Shown: one piece after another, positions 10,073 through 21,812 of the stretch
Layout of the letters: every line of letters starts with the position of its first letter
Numbering within the stretch: the stretch's first letter is position 1
From: Dactylorhiza incarnata
Taxonomy: Eukaryota; Streptophyta; Magnoliopsida; Asparagales; Orchidaceae
Direction: 5' to 3'
Assembly (NCBI GenBank): GCA_033032865.1
Contig: JAWHQI010000040.1
Coordinates: 10,337,001 to 10,401,000 of the forward strand
DNA: 64,000 nt
Notes under the pieces: model-generated
Told to the model about the DNA's origin: nothing
Seen by the model: only the letters and a program-made list of their open reading frames with translations
Databases searched by the model: none
Translations under genes and position numbers: made by a program

Positions 10073-11648
10073 ATGTCACACCGCAGGAATCATCCTCTCC
10101 GGTCTCCCATCGGTCTTCCTATGAGTCATTCGACCTCCCTAGAAGCCCTTGAGCTTCGTCTTGAGCTCCGCATCAAGCAAGCTCGGCGAGAGGCCGCCCA
10201 AGCTTGGCAAGAGGCCGTCCGAGCTTAGCAGTAGGCCGCTATAGCTCAGTAGGAGACCGCCCAGTAGTTTGAAGCCATGAATCATGTCCAGACCATGATC
10301 ACTCAGACGATCCTTCCTTAGCCTGATTAGGTCGCCACTCCTGATCGCTTAGTCGACGGTCACCCCTCTGACCGCGTGATCCCTTAGGCCATAGCCCCCA
10401 TATGGTCTCAGGGAGAGGAGTTCACTGCCCTCCAATCTCAATTCAGCGTTGTAGCCCAGATACTTCCATACCAAGCTATGAATATTCAGGAGGACTATGC
10501 TTATCCTCCGAATTCTGTTGCTGCCCTTCCATCTCCTTCCGACACTGATGAAGCAGAGGAGCCCTCCCACTTTTTTGATAGGGTTCGTTGGGAGCCTACA
10601 CCCAACGGCTTTAGAGAGCTCAGATTACCTATATTTTCTAGGGAGAGTTATCCGGTTTCCCATTTCCAGGCTTTTGAGTCTGCAATCGCCCTGAGAATTT
10701 TTTTGATACGATGAAGTGCAAGTTGCTGATCACTTTTTTGATGGACAAGCCCGGGAATTGTTTTATAATTTACCTTCCCAAACCATCCCCAACTTTTCCA
10801 TCCTGAGGCATGAGCTTCTGTTGAGGTTTGTAACCTCAAAAACAAGGAAGAGCAGCCCTGCAACCCTCTTCAAGATCAAGCAAGGGGAAAGCGAGACTCT
10901 AGCTCGCTTTGTGGAATGTTTCCAGAAAGAAATCCTCAGGATAAGAGATGTTGATCCCGCTCTCTACATGGTGGCCTTAACAAATGGCCTTCAGGAAGTT
11001 CCCCTCAAGTTTGAGGTCACCAGCAAAGTGCCCAATTTGTATCAAGAGTTAATAAGCATCGCCAATCGCTATATAGAATGGGAAATAAACAACCCCACTT
11101 ATGTCTCCAATTTGACAAGCAAAGCATTCCAAAAGGGCCCAATCATCATCAAACCGACGCGTTTAGAATTCCAACCTCCATCACAAAGAGGGAGGAACTT
11201 CGACCACTACTGTCACTATCAAGAACATCATCAATTCCAATCCAAAGAACCTTTGTAGTTGGCCCAAGATGCTCTAGCTCTGTAATCCACACCAGTCCAC
11301 CAAATTCAGTAAATTCAACCATCTCTCCCAGTTTCTCAGCCATTTTTCGAAGACTCGCAAGAGTCTTGTACCGATCATGGCATCTCTATGAGTGAATTAG
11401 TGCATGTGTTTCAGAAGCAGCCCTTCTATAGAAGAATAGCTCCGCTCCATTCAGATCCAATGACCAGGAACCCCACCCTCTACTGTGAGCATCACAGGGA
11501 GAGGGGTCATTTGACTGAAAACTATAGAGCTTTCCGCTTGCTTGTGGAGAAGCTTTTGAAAGAAGGGAAATTACAGGATCTGTTCCCGAAGGTAGACTTT
11601 TCAAAAGCTTCAACTTCTAAGAACAAGGAGATAGTGGAGGTGCACTGA
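10073..11648 (+). pseudogene. Tat-lineage gag, broken
   Basis: Gag coats the retrotransposon RNA in virus-like particles. The chosen ATG at 10073 opens about 55 nt after the LTR end. The first 330 nt hold seven in-frame stops, all TAG and several beside intact CAG codons. The frame shifts once at about 10714. The part at 10716-11258 matches the retrotransposon gag core (aromatic and Leu pattern, then ETLARFVECFQKE). The part at 11388-11648 has the Tat-type C-x2-HH-x3-GH motif of a zinc-binding segment, where the final Cys of the family is replaced by Tyr. It precedes protease in the normal order. It is certainly non-functional. Confidence 0.75.
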
Positions 11649-11708
11649 GAATGCAAAGAAGTCGATGACGTTGGCCCCCTTGGCAATGTTGGTTATCCTA
11701 GTGAGTGC

Positions 11709-12179
11709 GTGGTTGCAAATGATGAGGGAGCATTGGGCAACCTCTATTGCATTCATGGAGAAGAAGGCCTGGAATCCTCCAAGAAGGCTAGTCTGGCAAG
11801 GGTCTTCAGATCAGAGGTCGCTGCTACCTCATCCTCTGCTCCGGTCCGATGGACCATTACCTTCGAGCAGGAAGATCTTCCTCTGACCGCCAATCCTTTC
11901 AATGATGCGGTTGTTATTAAAGCGGTTATCGAAAATTGTAGAGTTGAGAACATTTTGTTCGATACAGGAAGCTCCGTCAATCTCCTCTTTAAGCCAGCCT
12001 TTGAAACCCTGAAGACCGGAAAGACTCTCCTTTCCACTGAAGGGCCTCTCTACGGCTTCTCACGTGAGAAGAAGGAGGTAGAAGGGAGTGTCACCCTCTC
12101 GGTGACTCTCGGAGGAATAATCAAGCTGGTCAAGTTCATAGTCGTTGATGCTCCGAGTAGCTACATCGCCATCTTTTGA
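11709..12179 (+). pseudogene. Tat-lineage retropepsin domain
   Basis: Aspartic protease that would cleave the gag-pol polyprotein. The active-site motif DTGSS follows a hydrophobic strand, and a predicted beta-rich domain of about 100 residues ends where a TGA interrupts the conserved segment joining protease to reverse transcriptase (ILGRP-like, read here as IF-stop-RPIL). That stop looks like a Gly codon changed to TGA. It is in the same frame as the RT that follows. Confidence 0.7.
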
Positions 12180-12188
12180 AGACCAATT

Positions 12189-13485
12189 TTGAATGAATAT
12201 CAAATGGTGGTTTCTACCTACCACCTCGATGTGAAGTTTGTCGTGAACGACCAGCAATACCGGGTCAGGAGTGATCCAAAGAAAGCCCGAAAATGCTATG
12301 TCAAGTCGGTCAATGTGACCGCCTTCCCTCCCCAGGTAGCTGAGACCTCTTCAGCCTCTCAAGTCTCAAATACTGCCGAAGCTGCGGAAGAGGTCGTGGA
12401 AGAGGAAACAAGAGATGGAGTTCTCTTGGAACCTGCCCAAGTAACTCAAGTTGTGCCCATCAGTGATGAACATGAGAGCAGGAAGCTCCGAATCAACGCT
12501 GAGTTGCCTGAAATTGAAAGGAGTCCGCTCATCTCTTGCCTTCTGAAGAACCTGGATGTATTCGCTTGGTCAGCAGACGACGTGCATAGAGTTGATCCAG
12601 ATGTTGCCTGCCACCACCTCAACATTGATCCCAATTTCACTCCTATCAAGCAGAAGAAAAGAGCTGTGGAGGTAACCTTAGCTCAACCCATTCGGGAGGA
12701 GGTTGAAAAGCTCATAAAGGCAAAGTTCGTTCAAGAAATTCAATATCTGGAATGGGTGTCAAATGTTGTAATGGTTAAAAAAATCTGGGGAAAATGGAGG
12801 ATATGTGTTGACTTTACAAAACTTAATAAGGCTTGCCTGAAAGATTGCTACCCTTTGCCTTTGATAGATTCATTAGTTGATTCTGTAGTAGGTATTCTTG
12901 CATGAGGTTTTTTGATGAATTCTCTGGCTATCACCAAATTAGAATGCATAAACCCGAAATTCCTCACGCCTCATTCATCACGAATGATGGTTGTTTCTTG
13001 TACCCTGTAATGCCTTTCGGGCTAAGGAACGTTGGTGCTACCTACCAAAAAAATGATGTACACCATTTTCAAAACCCCCCAAAAAAATTTAGAGGTCTAT
13101 GTCGATGATCTTCTAATTAAAAGCAAGTGCTTCTCAGCTCACCTTAGTGATTTAAACGAAACGTTCTCAACCCTCCGAACCATCAATATGAGGTTAAACC
13201 CATTGAAATGCCTCTTCGGAGCTAGAAAAGGGAAGTTTCTCGGCCATCTCCTCACACTGGAGGGATTGGAACCTAATCTAGATAAGGTAAAGGCTATCTT
13301 GGAAATGTCACCTCCCAGATTTCCCAAGGAAGTTCAGCAGTTAGGTTGGAGGATGGCAGGTTTGAGTCGTTTTATCTCTCGCTCAGGAGATAAAAGTGAT
13401 CATTTCCTCAAGACTCTCCGTGGAGGAGCTAAGTTTTAATGGACAAAGGAATGTGATGATGCTTTCAACCAGCTCAAGAAATAAA
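12189..13485 (+). pseudogene. Tat-lineage reverse transcriptase, truncated
   Basis: The N-terminal part (to 12905) contains the RT fingers motif WVSNVVMVKK and the GKWRICVDFTKLNKAC block. A shift moves to another frame for 12902-13108 (FSGYHQIRM, MPFGLRN). A second shift returns to the first frame at about 13032-13439, where the catalytic YVDDLL motif and FLGHLLTLEG are clear. RNase H stops after a WTKECDDAF start, and integrase is absent. At about 13489 the sequence changes to unrelated AT-rich DNA. Lineage is inferred from the gag zinc motif and the RT blocks. Confidence 0.8.
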
Positions 13486-13488
13486 TGA

Positions 13489-14242
13489 CATCCTGATAAA
13501 CACAGTTTATTGATCCGCCGGATTTTATGTAAGTCGCGCGATCTATTTATCATCTTGATCTTCATTGTTATCTTGATGAACACGGTTTATTGATCGGCTG
13601 GATAATATATTGTGCGCGGACCGCGCGATCTATTTATTGTCTTGATCATTATTCTTACCCGGACTTATCATGTCAAGATAGCTTTCATCTAAGTATTTTT
13701 TGGGGAATCATATTATCAAGTCGCTCAAAGTATATTATAATTGCATGGTTCGATTTTTGATGAATTGAGTTCGGAGATATTATTTTTATCATGATTTCAA
13801 AAAGATCGCTTGTTCTAGCTGCACGGTCTGCTTTTTGTGATTAACATTTGTGGAAATTCATTTCAAATGCTTTCAAGTCCACTGGAATGGTGATGTATTC
13901 TAATCGTCCGAGCAGCGCCTTATAGTGAGCGGGTTATCGACTACCAAAACTTTTCATATCATAAACACCAGAACTCCAAGCTTAGATTGGATAATAGCCA
14001 CGCGGCTAGACCTATTCTCAGGCGGATTCAGAAAAGAATTCATATTTTATAAGAGAACACAGAAGCGAAGTTGAAGCCGGACAATTATAAGTAAGTAGAA
14101 AATCGCAGAAACAAACAGAGGAACAGGTAACTATCTTTTCATTAATCATTCCTAAAAGATACATATTCTTGTATATAAACCGACCGGCTAACATAATTAA
14201 GCCATAATATACAAAAGGAAAACAAAAGTTACAAAGTTTAAC
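13489..14242. other. AT-rich non-coding stretch of Tat-like unit
   Basis: No gene is visible. Two related blocks (GTTTATTGATCCGCCGG and GTTTATTGATCGGCTGG) lie near 13500 and 13580. GCGCGATC and GCGGACCGCGC pieces resemble the motif of the LTR at 29160-30044, so this probably belongs to the same element as the antisense ORF that follows. Confidence 0.4.
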
Positions 14243-14885
14243 TACTCGTCCGGCTTGAGATTGTTGGTCATAGGAGAAGTTGAATCTTCACTACCATCAA
14301 TGTCAACATTAGGAGAATGTTCGCGCGGCTTAAGTTTTTTAGCCGCAGGAGAATCCAAATCTTCAGCATCATCAAGTTCAGGCGAGTATCACTCACTACC
14401 CGAAGAAGAGCCGGACGAGCTGCTGCTCGAGCTGTTCAAACCGCCCGACCTCCTGCGCTTAGATCTCTCGGTCTCTTCTCCAGAGTCATCAGACTCCCAA
14501 TCCGAGCCGCTCTTCTTCTCATCCTTAGCCGCAGTGACCTCATCAGCAGCTCCTTCTTCCTCTTCTTCCTCGCTTCCCTCATCTTCCGAACTGCTTCCCT
14601 CAACTTTATCCTTCCCCTTGTCTCCTTGCTTAATCCTATCCAGCTTCTTTTGCAGAGCCGGATATGCATCGGAAAAGGTAAAATTTTTAAAACTTGGAGC
14701 CAGGCCGCCGAGCTCTCTCATGCGATTAAAGGCTCCATCAATCCCATTAGCGATCAGAGGAAATACCACTTCCTGGAAAACCGGATTCTTGGAGTCATAA
14801 TTATTCTGTCAAAAGAAAATAAGGTTAGACCACCCGGTTTGAGTAACACAGTAATCGACTGATGAGGTGATAACTTACCAACTCA
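14243..14885 (-). pseudogene. Antisense extra ORF, 3' part with intron
   Basis: This is the C-terminal part of the extra ORF begun at 26560 and split by the Sirevirus. A 73-bp intron (14806-14878 on the minus strand) has a GTAAGT donor and TTTTCTTTTGACAG acceptor. The following exon encodes a conserved-looking start (residues VFPLIANGIDGAF), an acidic Ser/Glu-rich tract, a KRRR basic patch, a Ser tract and a second basic patch (AAKKLKP), perhaps nuclear localisation signals. A TGA at about 14388, probably CGA originally, interrupts it before the natural TAG at 14243-14245. Extra ORFs antisense to gag-pol near the 3' LTR are known in Tat-lineage elements. Confidence 0.6.
14806..14878 (-). other. 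Intron in antisense extra ORF
   Basis: The 73-bp intron has the donor GTAAGT and an acceptor with a T-rich tract ending GACAG. The length is normal for plant short introns. Both flanks are open in compatible frames. Confidence 0.55.
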
Positions 14886-14890
14886 ACCTC
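14886..14890. other. Target-site duplication ACCTC, left
   Basis: The 5-bp direct repeat matches 25282-25286 exactly and marks the Sirevirus insertion. Confidence 0.9.
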
Positions 14891-15159
14891 TGAAAGTGCA
14901 CAATTAACCTCACTAGAATTCTCTAGGGGGGGGGGGTGAATAGAGATTTAAAAATTATTTTGTGCAAAGTTAATATATATATGTGTATGATCACAGATTA
15001 GAGCTTCCCACACACTAACAAGAATTAAGCAAGAAAATAAAGTAAATGCAAGAAAATAAATCACAGCACAACACAAGAAAATATAGTGGTTCCCCAAACT
15101 TTGGGTAATCCACTCTTCTACCCCCTTGGTAGGAATTCACTATCTTGCACTGAGTCTTT

Positions 15160-15262
15160 TGATAAGGAGACTCTTAGAACCACCCTGAGTCTTTTGACAA
15201 GGAGACTCTTAGAACCAACTAAGTCTTTTGACAAGGAGACTCTTAGAACCAGTACACTGAAT
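15160..15262. repeat. R/U5 tandem repeat, 36 bp, Sirevirus 3' LTR
   Basis: Three copies of a unit with GAGTCTTTTGA and AAGGAGACTCTTAGAACCA are followed by a decayed fourth. The same repeat is at 24230-24332 in the other LTR. Confidence 0.85.
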
Positions 15263-15610
15263 TTTTTGGAGAGAGATTCTAAAAACTCTTTTACAATGTT
15301 TAAGTGAGAAAGAAAGAAAGGAGAAGAAATAAAAACAAGAAAGAATCTTCTTCCTAGCAAGAAGATTGGAAGCACAAGAAGTGAATTGAATCTTTCTTCT
15401 ATAGAGAGAAGAAGATTTGCAGCCTTTCTCTCTTTGTGAGAGCTATCAGATTTTGCAGCAGTGTGACTTCAGAAGCAGAAGAAGAAGAAGTGCTTGAATG
15501 TTGCTGCAGAGCTTTTTCTCAATTTCTCTCTTTTCTCTTGGGAGCTTTTCCTCTATTTCAAATGTGTGTGGTAGATCACTCTTCTCTGCATTTTTTGCCG
15601 ACCTCCTCTT

Positions 15611-15619
15611 TATTTATAG
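15611..15619 (-). promoter_or_regulatory. TATA box of Sirevirus 3' LTR
   Basis: The minus strand reads CTATAAATAAAG. The same box is at 24680-24688 in the 5' LTR, where it would drive the genomic transcript. Confidence 0.6.
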
Positions 15620-15895
15620 CTCTGTTAATTCAAAATAATACTATAGGAGGATAATCAATTAGCAGTTAGAGAGAATAGAAAGAAAAAATGTTTCCATAAT
15701 GTTTATTTTTGTAGAAGGAAAGAATGAATTCTGATTTCAAATAATATCCAAAATAGAGTTAATCAGATTAGCCAAGAATCAAATAGAAGGAAAGAATGAT
15801 TCAGAACGGCTATAAAATATTAACATTATTCCATACAAATCAGATTTACTGAAAGAAGGAAAGAGATCTGGCGCATATTTAAGTCTGTCAAATAA

Positions 15896-16133
15896 ATCGA
15901 CGTGCGTCGATTGCCATTCGACGCAAGCGTCGAGTACATCCTGTCTGGACGACGAGAGGTGAATAAGGAAGGTGCGTCGACTAAGGTGCATCGACTTCAC
16001 TAGTTGCGTCGACTAGAAATCAGAGTAATGTCGACAACACATACGTCGAAAAAATCTTCCTATAGTTACTTCGACTTAATCTGAAAGAGACGTCGACTAC
16101 ATTTCGACGTTGCGTCGAACACTATTCGACGCA
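15896..16133. repeat. TCGACG palindromic array in 3' LTR U3
   Basis: A dozen or more CGTCGA/TCGACG half-sites are often paired, for example TCGACG-TG-CGTCGA and TCGACGC-AA-GCGTCGA, with several perfect GTCGAC sites. Related sites also occur inside this element at 18355-18555 and 22041-22255. Confidence 0.8.
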
Positions 16134-16214
16134 TATTTACTTAGCCTTGTTTTTCATTCTTGGAGTTCATATTTGACTCATTTTCAGGGGTTAAGAGAAA
16201 TCATTTTCCCAACA

Positions 16215-16230
16215 ATCTCCCCCTATTTGT
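16215..16230 (-). promoter_or_regulatory. Polypurine tract of Sirevirus
   Basis: The minus strand reads AATAGGGGGAGAT directly before the 3' LTR start TGTTGGG. It primes plus-strand DNA synthesis and has the usual copia form. Confidence 0.85.
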
Positions 16231-16368
16231 CTTAACCCTTCTTAGAGAGAAATTTTATTAGCATATAATTAACACAACATAGTATTTGTATAGATAAGAA
16301 ATATATTGAGTAGAAGGAAAGAATTTAGAAAAAGAAAGCACATGACAAGTATTTGTCTTTCACAAGAA

Positions 16369-18157
16369 TTAAACTAGAAACTTCTTTTTGTACATGAAGT
16401 TGACAAAAGCAAAATAAAGTTTCCTAGATAAGTCATTAATGGCATCAAAAATGTATCCCCTGGCTCTATCAGGTCTTTCCTGGACATTCCTGATGATTGT
16501 ATGCAGTTTTTCCAAGAGTTTATCACCATCAGGAATAGTGTCATTTATGGAGTAGCCTTTGCTGATGATGATTGCTGCCTTTTCATCAATCATCTCAATG
16601 GTAATGTTGTGAGATTCTTTTTGTGCAGGCTTGGGCTCAGGAGGTCCTTTGTTATCAACCTTTGGCTATAGAGTTTCTTCTTTTCTGGTTCCTGTTTCTC
16701 AGGAACTTCGTACATCTTTCCTTTTCCTTTCCCTTTCCATGGTGAGTTAAGCCATTTGTCTAGCTTTGCAGGCCTTGTAGGCTTCTTATAGGGAATGTAG
16801 GTTTCTTCTGTACACCCTATACCCTTCTTGTCCTTTTGACCCTTATCCAGGATAATCCCTGCCTAAGGATTTTTCTTTTGATAAGCTTCAATATCAAACA
16901 ACTTATTTGGAATTCTGATAGAAGATTCAGCAAGAATTTGTTCCTTAGTCATGCCCTTGTTAATCTTCTCCATCCAGGCCCTCCTTTTATCTTCCACTTC
17001 TTTCCTAGCTGCTTCATATTCATACACTTCTCTTTCTCTTATCTCTTCATGCCTCTTTTCCATGTCAGGATCATGGTACTCCTTGACAGGACTGTTAGGA
17101 CAGATACTAGGCATCTTTTCAAATATTTTTATTTGCTCACATGCTTTTCTATACTTCTTTTCTTTTGCAAACTCCTTCCTTTCTTCTTTAGAAAAATTTT
17201 GCCAGTGGGGAGTGACTTCCCTTTTTCTCTTTATCTGTCCTCCTGGACTTTGCCTAGGTATAATCTGTTTAGGGAGTCTTGCTGCTTTTGGAGGTAGAGG
17301 TAGTAGAGGAGGTAGAGAAGAAGGTAGAGGAGGAAGTTGAGGAGGAGGAAGAGGAAGAGAGGAAGGAGGAGTTTTCTCTTTGGGTGGAGAGGGAGTTATT
17401 TCAAGAAGAGTTCTTAGATGTTCTGCAATAGAGGGCAGAGTGATTTCTGGTAGGGTGATCTCTGCTGAGGGATGAATGTCTCCTCCAGACTCTTTTGTAG
17501 GGATGTCCTCAAGTAGAGGTGTCTTCAGCTTGATGTAACTGGCAGAGAAGCCAGAAGAGTGATGTTGAAGTTCTTCCTCACATAAGGGTGCATCAATCCA
17601 TATCTGACCATTCCAATCATCAGAGGTGGCTGCTTCTTCCTCCCCCTGGATTACTGGGTCCTTTACTACAGGAATCTCCCCGTGGTTATAAGGATCATCA
17701 ATTCGGAATGCTGAATCCATAGCATGCTCCCCTTCAGTGTTGTAAGAGGAGGATTCACCAAAATGTTTGATGAAAGTGTAGTCAGAGTGATTTGAGAGGA
17801 GTGGAGCCTATAAGAGAGTTAGAGAGAATACTTAGTGTTGGAGAGAAGAGATTTAAACCTAAGCTTTTAGTTGAGATCAAAAACCTGGCAAGAGGGGTTT
17901 CTGGAGCAACTCTCCCCCTGGTTTATATCTTTCAGGAAGGATGTACACCTTTGTGGCGACAGAGGTTCCTCTTGAAGAAGAAGATGAAGCTCGGGAAGAG
18001 AGGCAGACAGGGTGGCCAATTTGGCTTCACAGGAGGTGATCATATTAGTACATTCATTGGAGAAGTTAGTTAATCGTGTCTGGAAGTCATTGAGAAGATT
18101 TTCTAGAGCATCGTTCATTGCTTTGATAAGGTCAGTTTGAACAGGAGTAGGCGCCAT
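16369..18157 (-). pseudogene. Sirevirus env-like ORF, interrupted
   Basis: This is the post-pol ORF expected in Sireviruses; its function is unknown. Likely start is the ATG at 18157 (MAPTPVQ). The first piece (18157-17867) is Leu-rich with a possible coiled coil. After a frame change the second piece (17720-16863, 285 residues) is acidic, then strongly Pro/Leu-rich (about residues 120-160), then Lys/Glu-rich with a likely coiled coil (about 175-260). It ends at a TAG. Same-frame or near-frame open sequence continues to 16369, with one more stop. No signal peptide or clear membrane segment is seen, so the name env-like reflects position only. Confidence 0.6.
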
Positions 18158-18354
18158 TGATGCAGGAAGAGAGAGAGGTAGAAGACGCAGTTTTGGTGGG
18201 TCCAGAGAGGTATTTGTTATGAAATAAGAAGTACTATTTAAAGAAGATGAAACGTCGAGAAAGGAAACAGAAATCAAGGTAATCCAATCGTAAAAGAAAA
18301 GGAAGTAAGGATTTGATTCCAATTTTAACCAGAAGTCGGCATTAAGTCGAATTG

Positions 18355-18555
18355 ATGTCAACGTATGCGTCGATATGTAGTCGGCGTTCCGTGAAGGTTT
18401 TGTCAGTCTAAAGATTTGTCGACGTGGTCATAGACTTGCATCGATAAGAAGTCGACGGTACGTTGATAGGGGATCGACGTAACTTCAACTGAAAGAAATC
18501 AGAACTAGCGTCGAGGTCTTCTCGACGGTACGTCGATATGTATTCAACGCTTCTC
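18355..18555. repeat. TCGACG inverted-repeat array between pol and env-like ORF
   Basis: About nine CGTCGA or TCGACG half-sites occur, some paired as TCGACG-GTA-CGTCGA. It starts within 60 bp of the pol stop codon. It is the same motif as in this element's LTRs. Confidence 0.75.
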
Positions 18556-18608
18556 CAGGAAACTTTCTTAGATATTCTGATGTCTTTAGATTTACCTAAC
18601 AATGAGGT

Positions 18609-21600
18609 TTACAAGCTTCCATCAAGCATCCCCAAGGTGTTTATGAAATAGTTATGCTTAGTTTCATCTAAAGGTTTTGTGAAGATGTCTGCTCTTTGAT
18701 TGTCTGTGGGAATATATTCTAAGGTTATTTTACCCTTCTCAACATTGTCTCTAAGGAAGTGATGTCTGATTTCTATATGTTTGGTCCTACTATGAATGAC
18801 TGGGTTGGATGCTATGGATATAGCACTAGATCTATCACAATAGATCTTAGAGTTGTGTATTTCCAATTTGTAATCAAGTAGTTGATTTTGCATCCACAGG
18901 ATTTGTGAACAACAGCTCCCAGCAGCTATGTATTCAGCTTCAGCTGTTGAAGTTGAGACTGAGGTTTGTTTCTTACTAAACCATGAGATCAATCTGTCAC
19001 CTAGAAATTGGCAGGTACCAGATGTGCTTTTTCTATCAACCCTACATCCAGCATAATCTGCATCTGAGAAACCTATTAATTCAAAGTTGGTTTCTGCTGA
19101 GTACCATAGTCCTAGTTCAGGGGTTCCCTTTAGATATCTAAGAATCCTTTTTACAGAGGTGAGATGGGATTCCTTTGGTTCAACCTGAAATCTAGCACAT
19201 ATGCAAGTGGCAAACATGATATCAGGTCTGCTTGCTGTTAGATATAGAAGGGATCCTATGATGGCACTATAAGTCTTTTGATCTACTGATTTTCCTTTAT
19301 CATCTTTTTCTATGATGGCATTGGTTGCCATGGGTGTTTTCATGGTAGATGCTGATTCCATACCAAACTTTTTGATTAGTTCTTTGGTATATTTTGATTG
19401 TGAGATAAAGATTCCTTCACTACTTTGTTTTACTTGTAGCCCTAGGAAGTAGGAGAGTTCACCCATACTACTCATCTCAAATTTAGATTGCATAAGATTA
19501 GCAAATCTTTTACATAGTTTAGGATGGGTTGAGCTAAAGATAATGTCATCTACATATATTTGAACAAGGAGGAGTTGGTTTTTATGTGTTCTATTAAAGA
19601 GTGTCTTGTCTACTTTTCCTCTTTCAAAGGAATTTTCTAAAAGAAAATTTGAGAGAGTTTCATACCAAGCTCTAGGTGCTTGCTTAAGACCATATAATGC
19701 TTTGTTAAGTCTATAAACAAAGTTAGGGGAAGAGGGATTAACAAAACCTGGTGGTTGCTCCACATATACCTCTTCTTGCAGATCTCCATTTAAAAAGGCA
19801 CTCTTGACATCCATTTGGTAGACTTTCATCTTCATGAAGGCTGCATAGGCAAGAAAGAGCCTGATTGCCTCTAATCTGGCTACTGGAGCAAAGGTCTGAT
19901 TGTAGTCTATCCCTTCTTCTTGTCTATATCCTTGTGCTACAAGTCTTGCCTTGTTTCTCACAATTATTCCAGTGAAATCTAGTTTGTTCCTGTATACCCA
20001 TTTTGTACCAATTACAGGGTAGTTTCTTGGTCTTTCAACTAGGTTCCATACTTTGTTTCTCTCAAATTGGCCTAGTTCTTCTTGCATGGCCATAATCCAG
20101 TGAGGATCACAATTTGCTTCCTCAAACTTCTTTGGTTCAACTTGTGATAGGAAGCATTGGAGCATTATCCCATTGGAGACTTGGTGTCTTGTTCTTACTC
20201 CTGCATTTGGATCTCCAATCACTTGAGCTTGTGGATGATCTTTCAAATTGATTCCTGTTCTGCCTGAATTTGTCAGTTGTTCTTCTACTTCATTCTCAAT
20301 GGGATCATTGTTCAATTGTTCTTCCTGGACCATGTCCTCTTGTGGAGGAGGGTCTTGAGTGCTCTTTTCTGAGGTTTCTTGTTCAGACTCCTCACTTGGT
20401 TCCTCTAACTGGTTTTCCTTTCCATTTTCTGTGTTCTCTAGAGCTAGTTGCTCAAGCTGGGTTTCTATGCTGTTGTTTTCCTGTGGAACAGAACTGGTGG
20501 GAGTTTCCTCCCCCTTAAGCAGCATGTTAGTTTCATCAAATACAATGTGCATGGATTCTTCAATCTTAAGAGCTCTTCTACTGTAGCACCTATAGGCTTT
20601 GCTGGATGATGAATATCCCATAAATATTCCATCATCAGACTTCTTGGTGAATTTGGCAAGATGATCTTTCCCATTGTTTAGAATAAAGCAAGCACATCCA
20701 AAAATTTTAAAATATTTAACAGTGGGTGTTTTATTTTTCAGGAGCTCATATGGAGTCTTTGATTTAGTTTTGTGTATGAGGCTTCTATATAGAACATAGT
20801 TTGCAGTGTTGACTGCTTCAGCCCAAAAGGTTTTTGGTAATCCTGACTCTGCAAGCAGGGTTCTACCTGATTCTATTAAGGTTCTATTCTTCCTCTCATC
20901 AACTCCATTTTGTTGGGGAGTTCTAGGTGCTGAGAAGCTTTGTTTAATACCTTCTTCCTCACAGAAACTACAAATCATCTGATTCTCAAATTCAGTCCCA
21001 TGGTCACTTCTTATAATTGAAACATTTGTATTGAACTCAGATTGAATCTGTCTTATGAATTTTGAGAGAATTTTATGGGTTTCAGATTTAACTCCTAGAA
21101 AGAATACCCAGCTAAACCTAGAATAATCATCAACAATGACCAAGGTATAGGATTTTCCACCTAAGCTTTGAGTGGATATGGGACCAAAGAGATCCATGTG
21201 TAGTAAGTATAAAGACCTGGGAGAGTCATCCTTACCAATGGGTTTGAAGGATGATTTGGTTTGCTTTCCTAGTTGGCAAGGTCTGCATGGAGAATCCTTA
21301 GAGTACCTACCCTTTGGTAAGCCTCTGACTAGGTTATTCTTAGCTAGTTTACTGATTGTTTTGTAGTTTAGATGACCTAGTCTCTTATGCCATAATTCAT
21401 TTTTATCAATAATATTGTTGAATAAGCAAACTTCTGTGGGTGAAGAGCTAAAGTCCACTACATATACTCTCCCTTTTCTAATTCCATTTAGTACTATAGC
21501 ACCAGTCTTGATATCTATAATATGGCAGAATAGTGTAGTGAATTTTACCTCATACTTACCATTCTCACATATCTGACTTATACTTATCAGATTGTGTTTT

Positions 21601-21812
21601 AGTCCTTTGACTACTGCCACATTCTTGAAGGTGACTTTCCCTTCTTTGAAATCTCCAAATCCCTTGGTTTGGCCACAGCTAGAGTCTCCAAAGGTTACTG
21701 ATGGTCCAAGTCTATCCTCAAATTTGATTAATAGGTTTTTGCAACCTGTCATGTGCATGGAGCATCCACTGTCCAAGTACCACACCATCCTGGAGATGTG
21801 ATACATCTGCAC
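18609..21812 (-). CDS. Ty1/copia pol polyprotein, intact (PR-IN-RT-RH)
   Basis: Open reading frame of 1067 codons. Protease has DSG at residues 14-16. Integrase has an HHCC zinc-binding region (about 142-179) and the catalytic triad D207, D270, E306, giving the expected D-35-E spacing; the residue before E306 is Asp instead of the usual Val. Reverse transcriptase has KWVYRNK (604-610), AFLNGDL (672-678) and the catalytic YVDD (753-756). RNase H shows DADYAGC and the [10 protein letters not shown] block near the C-terminus. An acidic Glu/Gln-rich linker lies between integrase and RT (about 435-515). The ATG may not be the true start, since pol is normally made as a fusion with gag. It ends 60 bp before a palindromic array. 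No inactivating change is seen within pol itself. Confidence 0.95.
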   Translation of the reverse strand: MQMYHISRMVWYLDSGCSMHMTGCKNLLIKFEDRLGPSVTFGDSSCGQTKGFGDFKEGKVTFKNVAVVKGLKHNLISISQICENGKYEVKFTTLFCHIIDIKTGAIVLNGIRKGRVYVVDFSSSPTEVCLFNNIIDKNELWHKRLGHLNYKTISKLAKNNLVRGLPKGRYSKDSPCRPCQLGKQTKSSFKPIGKDDSPRSLYLLHMDLFGPISTQSLGGKSYTLVIVDDYSRFSWVFFLGVKSETHKILSKFIRQIQSEFNTNVSIIRSDHGTEFENQMICSFCEEEGIKQSFSAPRTPQQNGVDERKNRTLIESGRTLLAESGLPKTFWAEAVNTANYVLYRSLIHKTKSKTPYELLKNKTPTVKYFKIFGCACFILNNGKDHLAKFTKKSDDGIFMGYSSSSKAYRCYSRRALKIEESMHIVFDETNMLLKGEETPTSSVPQENNSIETQLEQLALENTENGKENQLEEPSEESEQETSEKSTQDPPPQEDMVQEEQLNNDPIENEVEEQLTNSGRTGINLKDHPQAQVIGDPNAGVRTRHQVSNGIMLQCFLSQVEPKKFEEANCDPHWIMAMQEELGQFERNKVWNLVERPRNYPVIGTKWVYRNKLDFTGIIVRNKARLVAQGYRQEEGIDYNQTFAPVARLEAIRLFLAYAAFMKMKVYQMDVKSAFLNGDLQEEVYVEQPPGFVNPSSPNFVYRLNKALYGLKQAPRAWYETLSNFLLENSFERGKVDKTLFNRTHKNQLLLVQIYVDDIIFSSTHPKLCKRFANLMQSKFEMSSMGELSYFLGLQVKQSSEGIFISQSKYTKELIKKFGMESASTMKTPMATNAIIEKDDKGKSVDQKTYSAIIGSLLYLTASRPDIMFATCICARFQVEPKESHLTSVKRILRYLKGTPELGLWYSAETNFELIGFSDADYAGCRVDRKSTSGTCQFLGDRLISWFSKKQTSVSTSTAEAEYIAAGSCCSQILWMQNQLLDYKLEIHNSKIYCDRSSAISIASNPVIHSRTKHIEIRHHFLRDNVEKGKITLEYIPTDNQRADIFTKPLDETKHNYFINTLGMLDGSL

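Larger units (their letters stand above)
14891..16214 (-). repeat. Sirevirus 3' LTR
   Basis: The element has TG...CA ends (TGAAAGTGC to CCCAACA on plus). It contains a G-run at the left end, a 36-bp R/U5 repeat (about 15160-15262), a minus-strand TATA box (15611-15619) and a TCGAC palindromic array (15896-16133) in U3. Confidence 0.95.

Noticed and set aside
14255..14862. Plus-strand open frames of 181 codons
   Set aside because: They are shadows of the Ser/Glu-rich antisense ORF; low-complexity codons keep the opposite strand open.
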